The notes under the pieces were generated by a model that was not told the DNA's origin, did not search any database, and worked only from the letters and a program-made list of their open reading frames with translations. From Palsa-504 sp963819785 (GTDB taxonomy: Bacteria; Actinomycetota; Actinomycetes; Streptosporangiales; Streptosporangiaceae), in assembly GCA_963819785.1 (NCBI GenBank), contig CAWFXW010000026.1, positions 434,001-498,000 of the forward strand: DNA of 64,000 nt. Reading direction: 5' to 3'. Positions 35,425 through 45,600 of this stretch are shown one piece after another. Position 1 is the first letter of the stretch. Every line of letters begins with the position of its first letter. Made by a program: the position numbers and the translations under genes.

Positions 35425-36180
35425 GTGCCGCGACGAAGGAGCGGCCGAGCGAGCCGAAGGGGCGCGGCGTTGCCTGGACCGAGGAGCGACGAAGGAGCGA
35501 CGAAGGAAGGCGACGCCCTGAAGAGGCTTGGGGGAGGCGGGCGGGGCCCCGGAGGCGAGCGGAAAACAGAGATGCTGCGGGCCGCGCTGGAGGTCATCGT
35601 CGAGCGGGGGTACGCCGACACCAGGATCGCCGACGTCGCCGAGCGCACCGGGACCAGCCCGGCGCTGGTCATCTACTACTTCAAGACCCGCGACCAGTTG
35701 CTCACCGAGGCGATCAGGTACTCCGAGGACTCCTGGTACGCCGAGTATGTCCGGCGGGTAGGGCAGATCCCGGCCGCGGCCAGGCAGCTGGCCGAGCTGA
35801 TCGCCATGAACTGCCTGCCCGGCACCGACCCCGAGCCCGGCAGCTACTGGCTGCTGTGGCTGGACCTGTGGGCGCTGTCGCCGCGGAATCCCGGGGTGGC
35901 CGCGGTACGGCAGAAGTCCGACGAGCGGTGGCGGCAGACCATCCGCTCCATCGTGCAGGCCGGCCAGGAGGCCGGCGAGTTCGCGCCCGTCGACGCGGAC
36001 GACTTCACGATCACGCTGTCGGCCCTGCTCGACGGGCTGGCCGTGCAGATCGCACTGGAGGACCCGGACGTTCCGCCGCAGCGCACGTACGAGCTGGCGA
36101 TGCGGTTCGCGGCCGGGCAACTGGGATTTGACTACAAGCCTGCCCCCGTTTCCAGACGTCCCCGCAAACGCGGTAAGTAG
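35425..36180 (+). CDS. TetR-family regulator, proposed master of the five-site regulon
   Basis: 251 residues. HTH at about 52-95 (MLRAALEVIVERGYADTRIA, then DVAERTGTSPALVIYYFKTR). The C-terminal region (ELIAMNCLPGTDPEPG, SYWLLWLDLWALSPRNPGVA, then QEAGEFAPVDADDFTITLSALLDGLAVQ) resembles the BetI-type ligand domain. From GTG 35425 there is a 45-residue low-complexity N-terminal extension built on GAAGGAGCGAC repeats; the real start could be later. It is divergent from an operon carrying operator site 3 and leads an operon with the ABC ATPase and alcohol dehydrogenase. Confidence 0.92.
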   Translation: MPRRRSGRASRRGAALPGPRSDEGATKEGDALKRLGGGGRGPGGERKTEMLRAALEVIVERGYADTRIADVAERTGTSPALVIYYFKTRDQLLTEAIRYSEDSWYAEYVRRVGQIPAAARQLAELIAMNCLPGTDPEPGSYWLLWLDLWALSPRNPGVAAVRQKSDERWRQTIRSIVQAGQEAGEFAPVDADDFTITLSALLDGLAVQIALEDPDVPPQRTYELAMRFAAGQLGFDYKPAPVSRRPRKRGK

Positions 36181-36197
36181 CCTTCGGAGGTGGCGCC

Positions 36198-37304
36198 GTG
36201 GCCGGAGGAAGCATCGAACTGGTCGCGCTGACCAAGAGGTTCGGCGAGATCGCGGTCGACAACGTCGACCTGACCGTGGCCAGCGGCGAGTTCTTCTCGC
36301 TGCTCGGCCCGTCGGGCTGCGGCAAGACCACCACCCTGCGACTGATCGCGGGCTTCGAGCAGCCGACGTCGGGCAAGATCCTGCTCAACGGGGTCGACGT
36401 ATCGGACGTTCCGCCGCACCGGCGCAACGTCAACACGGTGTTCCAGAGCTACGCGCTGTTCCCGTTCCTGTCGGTGTGGGACAACGTGGCGTTCGGCCTG
36501 CGGCACCGGTCGATTGCGAAGCCGGACCTGCGGCGCCGGGTGGACGAGGCGCTGGAGCTGGTCCTGATGACCTCGTTCGCCAAGCGCCGCCCCGGGCAGC
36601 TGTCCGGCGGCCAGCAACAGCGCGTCGCGCTGGCCCGGGCGCTGGTGCTCAACCCGGCCGTGCTGCTGCTCGACGAGCCGCTCGGCGCGCTGGACGCCAA
36701 GCTGCGCCGCTCGCTCAAGATCGAGCTGAAGGCGCTGCAGGAGCGGGTCGGCATCACCTTCCTCTACGTCACGCACGACCAGGAGGAAGCGCTCACCATG
36801 TCCGACCGGCTGGCCGTGATGAACGCCGGCAAGATCGTGCAGATCGGCACGCCCCGCCAGGTCTACGAGGAGCCGGCCGACACCTACGTGGCCGACTTCC
36901 TGGGCGCGGCCAACCTGATGGAGATCTCCGTCGAGTCCGCCGGGGTGCTCCGCCTCGGGGACTTCACGCTGGCGTCCTCACGTTGTGAGGCCGATGTGAC
37001 CGGGGCCGCGCACGCGGTGATCCGGCCGGAGCGGGTCCGGATCGAGGAGCACGGGTCGGCCGGCGACAACCGGGTGCCGGCGATGGTCGAGCGGGTCGTC
37101 TTCCTGGGCTCGGCGACGCAGGTGATGCTGCGCCTGGCCCCGGGCGTTCCGCTCCAGGCCCTGGTGCAGAACGACGGTTCACGCCTTGACCTGGCGCAGG
37201 GCACCCCCGTGCACGCCCACCTGCCGCCGGATGCGCTGCGGGTGCTGGCCGGGGCGCGAGGCGTGGTACCAGCGCCGGCGCTGGCGCCGCTGGTTACCAG
37301 CTGA
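36198..37304 (+). CDS. ABC transporter ATPase, polyamine/PotA type
   Basis: 368 residues. Walker A GPSGCGKTT, Q-loop VFQSYALFP, signature LSGGQQQR, Walker B VLLLDEPLGALD, H-loop VTHDQEE, then a TOBE domain (AVIRPERVRI). Closest in style to spermidine/putrescine PotA. No permease is adjacent; two PotB/C-type permeases and a PotD-type binding protein lie at 57-60 kb and carry the same operator family, so they probably work together. GTG start 36198 with GGAGGTGG upstream, 17 bases after the TetR stop. Confidence 0.93.
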   Translation: MAGGSIELVALTKRFGEIAVDNVDLTVASGEFFSLLGPSGCGKTTTLRLIAGFEQPTSGKILLNGVDVSDVPPHRRNVNTVFQSYALFPFLSVWDNVAFGLRHRSIAKPDLRRRVDEALELVLMTSFAKRRPGQLSGGQQQRVALARALVLNPAVLLLDEPLGALDAKLRRSLKIELKALQERVGITFLYVTHDQEEALTMSDRLAVMNAGKIVQIGTPRQVYEEPADTYVADFLGAANLMEISVESAGVLRLGDFTLASSRCEADVTGAAHAVIRPERVRIEEHGSAGDNRVPAMVERVVFLGSATQVMLRLAPGVPLQALVQNDGSRLDLAQGTPVHAHLPPDALRVLAGARGVVPAPALAPLVTS

Positions 37305-37332
37305 GTGCCGCGGGGGCGTCGATACTGGGCTC

Positions 37333-38340
37333 ATGCGCGCACTGGTGATCGCCGGCCCCGGGTCGGCGCGGGTGGAGGAGGTCGAGGAGCCGGTACCCGG
37401 GGCCGGGCAGGTGGTGGTCGACGTCCGGCGGGCCGGGATCTGCGGGACAGACGTCGAGCTGCTCAACGGGCAGCTGGCCTACTTTGCCCAGGGCAAGACG
37501 CGGTTCCCGGTACGCCCGGGACACGAGTGGTGCGGCGTGGTGACGGCGGTCGGGCCCGAGGTCCCCGGCGGGTGGCTGGGTGCCCGGGTCACCGGAGACA
37601 CGATGCTCGGCTGCGGGCGCTGCGCGCGCTGCCGCGCCGGGCGCAGGCACGTGTGCGCGGACCGCTACGAAGTCGGGATCATGGGCGGGTGGCCGGGGGC
37701 GCTGGCCGAGCGGGTGCTGGTCCCGGCGTGGAGCCTGTACCGGCTGCCGGACACCCTCGATGACCGGTCCGGAGCCCTGGTCGAGCCGGGCGGCAACGCC
37801 TGGCGGGCGGCGTCGGCGGCGCAGGCGGGTCCGGGGCGGCGCATCCTGGTCTGCGGGCCGGGCACCATCGGGCTACTGGCCACCGCCTTCGCCGTCGCTT
37901 CGGGCGCTTGCGTGCACGTCCTGGGCGTCGACGGCAGCCGTCGCGCGCTGGCGCGGTCGTTCGGGGCGACCGGGTACTGGACGGGCGCGGACCTGCCGCC
38001 CGTAAGCTACGACGCGGTCATCGACGCCACCGACGACCACCGGGTGCCCGCCTTCGCGCTGGCGCGGGCCGAGCCCGCCGGGCGGGTGGTGTTCATCGGG
38101 GTGTCGGGCTCGCCGAGCCTGATCGACAGCCGCGACCTGGTGCTCGGCGACCTCATCGCGGTCGGCATCCTGGGTGCCTCGGCCGGGCTGGGACCGGCGA
38201 TCGAGCACTACGCAGACGGCCGGGTCGATCCATCCGGCCTGGTGGACGTGACCGTCGGCCTGAGCCAGGCCGCCGAGGCGCTGACCGGGCGAATCAGCAC
38301 CGGGTCGGGGACCAAGATCCATATCGACCCGGCCGCCTAG
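37333..38340 (+). CDS. Zinc-dependent alcohol dehydrogenase, MDR family
   Basis: 335 residues. Catalytic zinc region GICGTDVEL and GHEWCG, structural zinc cysteines in CGRCARCRAGRRHVC, and cofactor-binding GPGTIGLLATAFA. Oxidises an alcohol or polyol with NAD(P); substrate not defined. It is 28 bases downstream of the ABC ATPase and probably part of the TetR-led operon, suggesting a step in catabolism of the imported compound. Confidence 0.93.
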   Translation: MRALVIAGPGSARVEEVEEPVPGAGQVVVDVRRAGICGTDVELLNGQLAYFAQGKTRFPVRPGHEWCGVVTAVGPEVPGGWLGARVTGDTMLGCGRCARCRAGRRHVCADRYEVGIMGGWPGALAERVLVPAWSLYRLPDTLDDRSGALVEPGGNAWRAASAAQAGPGRRILVCGPGTIGLLATAFAVASGACVHVLGVDGSRRALARSFGATGYWTGADLPPVSYDAVIDATDDHRVPAFALARAEPAGRVVFIGVSGSPSLIDSRDLVLGDLIAVGILGASAGLGPAIEHYADGRVDPSGLVDVTVGLSQAAEALTGRISTGSGTKIHIDPAA

Positions 38341-38429
38341 CTGCATCGAGCCGGTTCGTTGTATCAAGCCTGCCGGACCGGCCTCCGACCAGTCGTAGAG
38401 AGTTACGGTTCTGGGGGCGGAGGTCGGAA

Positions 38430-40756
38430 ATGCCCATTCCCAGGCATTCCATGGCCGTGGCCAGCGTGCAGCTTCCGCTGGTCGCCAGGTGCGAAGGCGT
38501 GACCGAGCTGCGGGTACACGGGGTCGGCGGGTCGCCGCCGGACGCCATTCTCGGCGACCTGGCGCCCGAGCAGGCCAGCGGTGATCAGATCGCCGGGTTC
38601 TACCGCTCGGCCGATCACCGGGCCGGCCGCGACGACGAGACCACCGGGCGCGACGCCAACCGGCACGTCGAGGCCTACTCGTGGGGCGGGCTGACCTCGC
38701 GGAGCAAGGTCCGGGTGCTGTGGCTGGCCCTGCTGCCGTTCCTGCTCACCAACCTGGCGGGCTGGATGTGCTCGAACCGGACCCGGCGGTCGGGTTGGAG
38801 GTTCACGCTGCACCGGCTGTCGCACGGGCTGAGCGGACTGGCGCTGACGGTGAACGCGACGCTCGTCGCCGCGCTGATCGGCGCGGACCTGCTCGCCCAC
38901 CAGGCGGTGCGCGCCGGGCGGGCCGGGCACCAGTGGTGGCTCGCTCCGCTGGGCTGGCACGACATTTCCGGTTTCCCGGCCCGGCAGCTGCTGATCGGGA
39001 TGCTGGTGCCGGTGCTGTGCCTGGCGCTGCTGACGGTGCTGGCGGGCAGGTCGTGGCGGTATGAGCAGGTGCGGCCGCCGTTCCGCGGCGAGACTGAGCC
39101 CGAAACCAGGAAGATCACGGCGTCTGCCCTCCCCGGCGGGCTGGCTCATCCCGAGTTCTGGGACGGCGAGGACAGCGTCAAGCTGCTCACCTGGGTGCAC
39201 CTGGCCGCGGCGGCCGGCTTCCTGGCGGTGGTGCTCGCGGTCCTGGCTTCGGCCGGGCCGGCGCACTGGACCGTCCTGGAGTGGCTCGCGATCGGGGCGG
39301 GCGGGGTCGCGATGGCCGGCGCGGTCGAGCTACGTGTGCCTGGACGCGTTCGGCGCGGTGACCGACACGATGCTCCGCTCCCCCGTTTTCCTGCTGAAAC
39401 TGGGCGGAGCCGGGCTGGTCAGCGCGGGCGGGTTCGCGTGGCTCCAGCCTGCTGGCGTGGCCGGGGCGCCGGCCGGACCGCCCGGGATGGTGAGCGTGGT
39501 CCGCTGGACCGTACTGGCCATCGCGGTGGCGCTCGCCCTGGCCTTGGTCTCGATGGTCCTGGGCTTGCGCGGTAGCCGGGGGACGCTGGCCGGCGGTCCC
39601 TTCGTGACCCTGATGCTGGGCTTTATCCTGCTCAACATCCTGCTGCTCGGCGCGGGAATCTGGGTCGCGCACCTGGTGGGCCCGGTGACCAGCAACGCGG
39701 CGTCCGTGGCGGCGGCCCACGCGATCTACGTGCCGGACCTGATCACCTCGGGCGTCCCGCTGGCGGCCTGGGCGATGGTGGCCGCGGTGGTGGTGTTCGG
39801 GCTGGTCACGCTCGGGCGGTGGTGGCGGGCGCGACAGTTGCCCGCGACGATGACCGACGCCTACCGCGATCAGGCCCGGGCGTTCGTCGGCCAGGCAGCC
39901 CGGTGTGCAGAAGATCTGGTACGAGTCCGGGCTCGCGCCGGACGACACGTGGGAGCGGAAGGTGGCCCGGACGCGGTTCCTGGCCCGGGTGCCGCTGGAC
40001 GCGGGCTGGCTGCTGTGGGGCCTGATCGCCGCCCAGTTGTTCACGGCATTGTGCGTGTGGCAGTTGCACTGGCAGCCGCCGCTGGTCATCCGCAACGTCG
40101 GGCTGTTCATCGCGGGCCTGGGGGTGCCGGCCCTGATGGGTTTCCTGTACTCGGCGTGGAGCGACCCGGCCAAGCGGCGCACGATCGGGGTGCTGTGGGA
40201 CGTCGGCACCTTCTGGCCGCGGTCTTACCATCCGCTGTCGCCGCCCTGCTACAGCGAGCGGGCCGTTCCGGAACTGCAGCGGCGCATGTGGTGGCTGCAC
40301 GACAACGGCGGGCGCGTAGTGCTCATCGCGCACAGCCAGGGCGCGATGCTGGCCACCGCGGCGCTCGTCCAGCCCGCATGCCGTCCCGACGGCGACCACC
40401 CGTCGCTGGTCACGTTCGGATCCCCGGTGGTCAAGCTGTACGGCTGGGGCTTCCCGGCCTACGTCACCCTGGACCTGCTGACCATCCTGGCGCCCGGCGG
40501 GCGGGGTGGCGTGGAGGACTGGTGCAACTTCTTCTACCCGACCGACCCCATCGGCGGGCCGGTGGCCGCGGACCTGACCCGGGCCGACGGGAATCGGGTG
40601 GACCAGGACCTGCTCGACCCGGCGCAGTGCTGGTACGTGTACGGGCAGCCCGAGCCCGCGCCGCAGGGTCACTCTGGATACTGGGCCGACCCGCATGTCT
40701 GGGCCGCTGTCGGCCGCATGGCCGCCGAGATCACGGATACGGCCGACATCCGCTGA
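38430..40756 (+). CDS. Large membrane protein with C-terminal serine-hydrolase motif (two frameshifts)
   Basis: About 775 residues after correction. N-terminal GVTELRVHGVGGSPPDAILG and GFYRSADHRAG, then several transmembrane helices (LWLALLPFLLTNLAGW, LLIGMLVPVLCLALLTVLAG, AVALALALVSMVLGL, LMLGFILLNILLLGAGIWV, LWGLIAAQLFTALCVW). The C-terminal cytoplasmic part has VVLIAHSQGAMLA, a GxSxG-like nucleophile elbow of alpha/beta hydrolases (here AHSQG). Frame breaks: near 39330 (AGAVE, then YVCLDAFGAVTD) and near 39905 (VGQAA, then VQKIWYESGLAPDD). Lipase-like or signalling role possible; not established. Confidence 0.75.
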
Positions 40757-40837
40757 ACGCCACGGCCCCACCAGCCGTATCTAACGATTGGGAGCGGCAA
40801 CGACGCGGCCGGGCAGGCCGGGAAGGTGCGTGGGCTG

Positions 40838-41389
40838 ATGGCGGGCGGAGTGGTCCGAGTCGTTCCCGGCAAGCACATCCGCCGGGCTGAGCTGGAGGGG
40901 GTGCGCCGGGTATCCCTGGCCACTCTGGTCATGCTGATCGTCCAGTACGGCGTGGGCATCGTGTTGAACCTCTATATCGCCGTCCCGGCACCCGCCGCCA
41001 ACGCCGGACTGCTGCAGAAAATCGCCGGCGGCCCGCTCATGCTGACCGTGCACGCGGTGCTCGGGCTGGGCCTGATCGGGGGCGCGCTGCTGCTGCTGAT
41101 CCGGGCGGTGCGCCTCGGCGACCAGGTGATCGCGGTACTGGCCGCGGCGGGCCTGACCGCCATCGGCGGGGCGTTCGCGTCGGGCGAGATCTTCATCCGC
41201 AACGGCCAAAGCGCCGCGTCGCTGGTCATGGCCCTGCTCACCGGGGTGGCGCTGCTGTGTTACATCGGCTCGCTGACCTGGGTCAGCACCCGGCCGACGG
41301 GACGAGCCCGGTTACCGGGTAGCTGGAGACGGCTAGGGCCCGCAGGTTCCGAACTGGAGCGTGGCACGGTAGGGAGGCTGGCCGGCTGA
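40838..41389 (+). CDS. Four-helix integral membrane protein of unknown function
   Basis: About 183 residues with hydrophobic spans VSLATLVMLIVQYGVGIVLNL, LMLTVHAVLGLGLIGGALLLL, VIAVLAAAGLTAIGGAFASG and SLVMALLTGVALLCYIGSL. No catalytic motif seen. Alternative GTG start at 40826. Its C-terminal 57 bases overlap the end of the convergent gene at 41333, so the true stop could be earlier. Confidence 0.75.
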   Translation: MAGGVVRVVPGKHIRRAELEGVRRVSLATLVMLIVQYGVGIVLNLYIAVPAPAANAGLLQKIAGGPLMLTVHAVLGLGLIGGALLLLIRAVRLGDQVIAVLAAAGLTAIGGAFASGEIFIRNGQSAASLVMALLTGVALLCYIGSLTWVSTRPTGRARLPGSWRRLGPAGSELERGTVGRLAG

Positions 41390-42013
41390 GGTCCGGACGT
41401 CGATCGTGACGCAGCGCGGGCCGGCGACGACGACGCCGATGTAGTACTCGGTGAGGCCGTCGCCGAACAGGGAGTCCGGCGCGGAGCAGCTCATGAAGGT
41501 CGCGTCGGGCAAGCCGTCGTTCAGCGTGTACTTCACTGCGGGGCCCACACTGGGAAGGAAGCGGAGGTCGCGCTCGGCAGGCTCGACCAACACGGTCACG
41601 TTGTCCCGGACCAGCACGATGAGCGGGACGGCGTTCAACGTGCCGTCCGGGTTGCGGAAGTCGAAGTCGGGCGCGATACCGCGATTGATGATCCAGACCG
41701 GGCCGGCCTGGACGGCGAACTTGCGCCAGTCCGGCTCCAGGGCCCCGTAGGTCTGGGCGTCACAACCATAGACCTGGCCCCGCGGTAGGACGGCCGACGT
41801 CACGGGCCGGGTGGTCACGCTCTTGAGCAGCGCGGACCGGGCCGGAGGAACCGCAACGGCAGCGGCGATCACGGCCGTGACCCCGATGGCGCCCAGCCGG
41901 GCCAGGTGCCAGCGGTGCCGCCGCCGGACCCGGGCGACGAGGTCCGCGGGCGGATGTTCGGCGGCGACCGATGACTCCATGGCCGCGCGCAGGCGGCGTT
42001 CGAGGTCGGTCAT
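41333..42013 (-). CDS. Membrane-anchored partner of SigE-type sigma factor
   Basis: 226 residues. A cytoplasmic N-terminus (TDLERRLRAAMESSVAAEHP) is followed by one transmembrane segment (IGVTAVIAAAVAVPPA) and an extracytoplasmic domain with three cysteines. Placement four bases after the sigma factor gene suggests an anti-sigma or sensor role. No zinc-binding anti-sigma motif (HxxxCxxC) is seen, so it may be an accessory protein instead. Confidence 0.75.
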   Translation of the reverse strand: MTDLERRLRAAMESSVAAEHPPADLVARVRRRHRWHLARLGAIGVTAVIAAAVAVPPARSALLKSVTTRPVTSAVLPRGQVYGCDAQTYGALEPDWRKFAVQAGPVWIINRGIAPDFDFRNPDGTLNAVPLIVLVRDNVTVLVEPAERDLRFLPSVGPAVKYTLNDGLPDATFMSCSAPDSLFGDGLTEYYIGVVVAGPRCVTIDVRTSAGQPPYRATLQFGTCGP

Positions 42014-42017
42014 GTCG

Positions 42018-42530
42018 TCAGCACCTCCGGATTCGTTCGGCCGATCCGGCGGCACCCGGTTCGGCCTCGGTCCGCAGGCGGGCCAGGCCGCGCGAGACCT
42101 GACTCTTGACCGTGCCCACGCTGCACCCGAGGACGTCGGCAATCTCCAGCTCGGACAGGTCGCTGTAGTAACGCAGGACCAGGACGGTGCGCTGCCGCTT
42201 CGGCAACGCGGCCAGCGCGCGCGTCAGGAAGTCGCGGTCCGCGACAGCTCCGGCATGATCATCGGCTACCGCCGCGACGTCCGCCCCGGGAATGACGCGT
42301 TCGGGACGGCGTGACGCCCGCCGCCAGCGGTCATTTGAGGCGTTGGCCAGGATGCGCCGCACGTAGCGTTCGGGCTCTTCGGATCGGCATATCCGTGCCC
42401 AGTGCCGGTAGGCCCGTTCCAGCGCGACCTGGAGCAGGTCCTCCGCGGCGGCCCGGTCGTGCCCGGTGAGCAGCAGCGCGGTCCGGAACAAGCGGGGCGA
42501 GGAGCCCTGCACAAACTCCTCGAACGACAC
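42018..42530 (-). CDS. RNA polymerase ECF sigma factor, SigE family
   Basis: 170 residues, typical for the family. Region 2: LFRTALLLTGHDRAAAEDLLQVALERAYRHW and YVRRILANASNDRWRR. Region 4: ALAALPKRQRTVLVLRYYSD, then LSELEIADVLGCSVGTVKSQ with the HTH. The open GTG at 42530 precedes MSFEEFVQGSSPRLF. Pairs with the downstream membrane protein. Confidence 0.95.
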   Translation of the reverse strand: MSFEEFVQGSSPRLFRTALLLTGHDRAAAEDLLQVALERAYRHWARICRSEEPERYVRRILANASNDRWRRASRRPERVIPGADVAAVADDHAGAVADRDFLTRALAALPKRQRTVLVLRYYSDLSELEIADVLGCSVGTVKSQVSRGLARLRTEAEPGAAGSAERIRRC

Positions 42531-42661
42531 GCTTGCCTCCTACCCTGGCCAGATCTCCCACTCACCTAACGCCGTTGCGGGCCGCGAGGTTGAGCTGCTG
42601 CGGAAGATCGCCGGCCCGTGTTGCCGAGCTCAGGCGGAATGTCGGATGGCGGAGGTACGGT

Positions 42662-45600
42662 GTGCGGGTGCTTGACTCGTTCCATCCCGCGGTGCGTGCC
42701 TGGTTCGAGCGACGGTTCCCCGCCGGGCCGACCGAGCCGCAGGCGGGCGGCTGGCGGGAGATCGCGGCGGGCCGGCACACGCTGATCGCGGCGCCGACCG
42801 GGTCGGGTAAGACGCTGGCCGCGTTCCTGGTCTGCATCGACCGGCTATACGTGGCTTCGGCTTCGGCTTCGGCCGAGGCGGTCGCGGGGCCGCAGGTGGT
42901 GTACGTGTCGCCGCTGAAGGCGCTGGCCACGGACATCCAGCAGAACCTCGAGGCACCGTTGCGGGAGATCGCTGCGGTGGCCGCGGAACTCGGGCTGCCC
43001 GCGCCCGCGATACGGGTGGCGGTGCGGACCGGCGACACGGCGGCGGCCGAGCGGACGGCCATGCTGAAGAACCCGCCCGACATTCTGATCACCACTCCCG
43101 AGTCGCTGTTCCTGCTGGTGACCGCGGAGCGGAGCCGGTCCATGCTGCGCGGCACCCGGACCGTGATCCTGGACGAGATCCACTCGGTGGCGGGGAACAA
43201 GCGCGGCTCGCACCTGGCCCTGACCATGGAGCGGCTCAGCCACATCGCCGAGGAGCCGGTGCAGCGGGTCGGCCTGTCGGCGACCGTACGGCCGATCTCG
43301 GCAATCGCGCGCCTGCTGGTCGGGGCGGGCGAGGACCGCGACAACCCGGACGGGTCGCCGCGGTGCGCGATCGTGGATTCCGGGCACCGCCGGCAGCTCG
43401 ACCTGGCCCTGGAGATCCCCGACGACGAGCTGGGCGCGGTGCCGACCGGCGAGCAGATGGCGCAGATCCTGGACCGGATCACGGAGCATGTGACCGGGCA
43501 CCGGACCACGCTGGTGTTCGTCAACACCCGGAGCATGGCCGAACGGGTCGCCCATCAGCTCGGCGAACGGCTTGGCACAGCTCTGCTAGCCCGGGGGGGC
43601 GCTCTGCCCCCTGGGGACACCCCAGACCCCGGTGGCCCGGAACCCCCCGCAGATGGCGCGTTTGTCTCCGCGCATCACGGGTCGCTGTCCAAGGCGCGCA
43701 GGCAGCGGGTGGAGGCCCGGCTGCGGGCCGGGGACCTGCGGGCGCTGGTGGCGACGGCCTCGCTCGAGCTCGGCATCGACATCGGCCCGGTCGAGCTGGT
43801 GTGCCAGATCGGATCGCCGCGCAGCATCGCCACCTTCCTGCAGCGGGTGGGCCGGTCCAATCACACGCGGGCGGGGACGCCGCGCGGGATCTTGTACCCG
43901 ACGACCAGGGACGAGCTGGTGGAGTGCGCGGCTCTGCTGCGCGGCGTCCGGTCCGGGCGGCTGGACGCCATCGTCATGCCGGAACGGCCGTTGGACATCC
44001 TGGCCCAGCAGATGGTGGCCGAGTCCGCGGCCGAGCAGTGGGCGTCGGATTCGCTGCTGGAACTCGCGCGGCGGGCGGCGCCGTTCCGGGACCTGTCGCG
44101 GTCGGACTTCGAGGACGTCGAGGAGTTGCTGGCCGAGGGGATCCGGACCGGGCGCGGGCGGCGTGCCTACTACCTGCACCGGGACCAGGTGAACGGCACG
44201 GTCAAGGGCCGGCGCGGGGCCCGGCTGGCCGCGCTGACCTCCGGCGGCGCGATCCCCGAGCTCGGCGACTTCCGGGTGGTGGCCGAGCCGGACGAGGTGC
44301 AGGTCGGCTCGGTGCACGAGGAGTGGGCGGTGGAGAGCCGGCCGGGCGACGTGTTCCTGCTCGGCACGCACTCCTGGCGGATCCGGCGGGTGGAGCCGGG
44401 GACGGTCCGGGTGATCGACGCGCACGGGGCGCCGCCGTCGGTGCCGCACTGGCAGGGCGAGGCGCCCGGGCGGACCCGGGAGCTGTCCGAGGAGGTCTCG
44501 GCGCTGCGCCAGGCGGTCGCGGATCGCTCGGCGGCAGACGCGCATGGCTGGCTCGAGGAGGAGTGCGGCCTGGAGCGGGCGGCCGCCGAGACGATCGTCG
44601 CCTACCTGCGGGCCGGGCTGGCCGCGCTCGGCGCGCTGCCGACCATGAACGCGATCATCCTGGAGCGGTTCTTCGACGAGGCCGGCGGCATGCAGCTCAT
44701 CGGGCACGCGCCGTTCGGGACGCGGGTGAACCGGGCCTTCGGGCTGGCGCTGCGCAAGCGGTTCTGTGTGACGTTCGACTTCGAGTTGCAGGCCGCGGCC
44801 AGCGACAATGCCATCTTGCTGTCGCTGGGACCGCAGCACAGCTTCCCGCTGGAGAGCGTGCCCCGGTTCCTGGCCTCGCCCACGGTGGAGCAGGTGGTCC
44901 GGCAGGCGGTGCTCACCTCGCCGCTGTTCCAGGCCCGCTGGCGGTGGAACCTGAACACCTCGCTGACCGTGCTGCGAATGCGCGGCGGCCGGAAGAACCC
45001 GCCGGCGATCCAGCGGATGGAGGCCGACGACCTGATGGCGGCGGTGTTCCCCACGCTGGCCGCCTGCCAGGAGAACGTGGCCCCGGGCCCGATCGAGATC
45101 CCCGACCACCCGCTGGTGCGTCAGACGCTGGCCGACTGCCTGCACGAGGCGATGGACATCGACGGGCTGCGGGAGCTGGTGGCCGGGATCGAGACGGGCA
45201 CGATCACCGTGATCACCCGGGACACGGTTGAGCCGTCCGTGCTGGCCCACGAGATCCTGAACGGGATGCCCTACACGTACCTGGACGACGAGACGGAGGC
45301 GGGAAACCGGCGCAGCCGCCAGGTACAGCTCCCCCGGGGCCTTCCGGTGGACGCCCGGGACCTGGCCCGGCTCGACCCCGCAGCGATCTCGCAGGTCACC
45401 GAGCAGGTGCGGCCTGCGCCGCGAGACGTCGACGAGCTGCACGATCTGCTGATGACGCTGTTCGTGATGCGGCCCTGCGCGTCGTGGCAGGCCTGGTTCG
45501 ACGAGCTGGCGGCGGCCGGGCGGGCGGTTCAGATGTGCGGGCCGGACGGGGTTCTGTGGTGTGCTGCCGAACGGTCCGTGGTGCTTGCTCCGCTTTTCCC

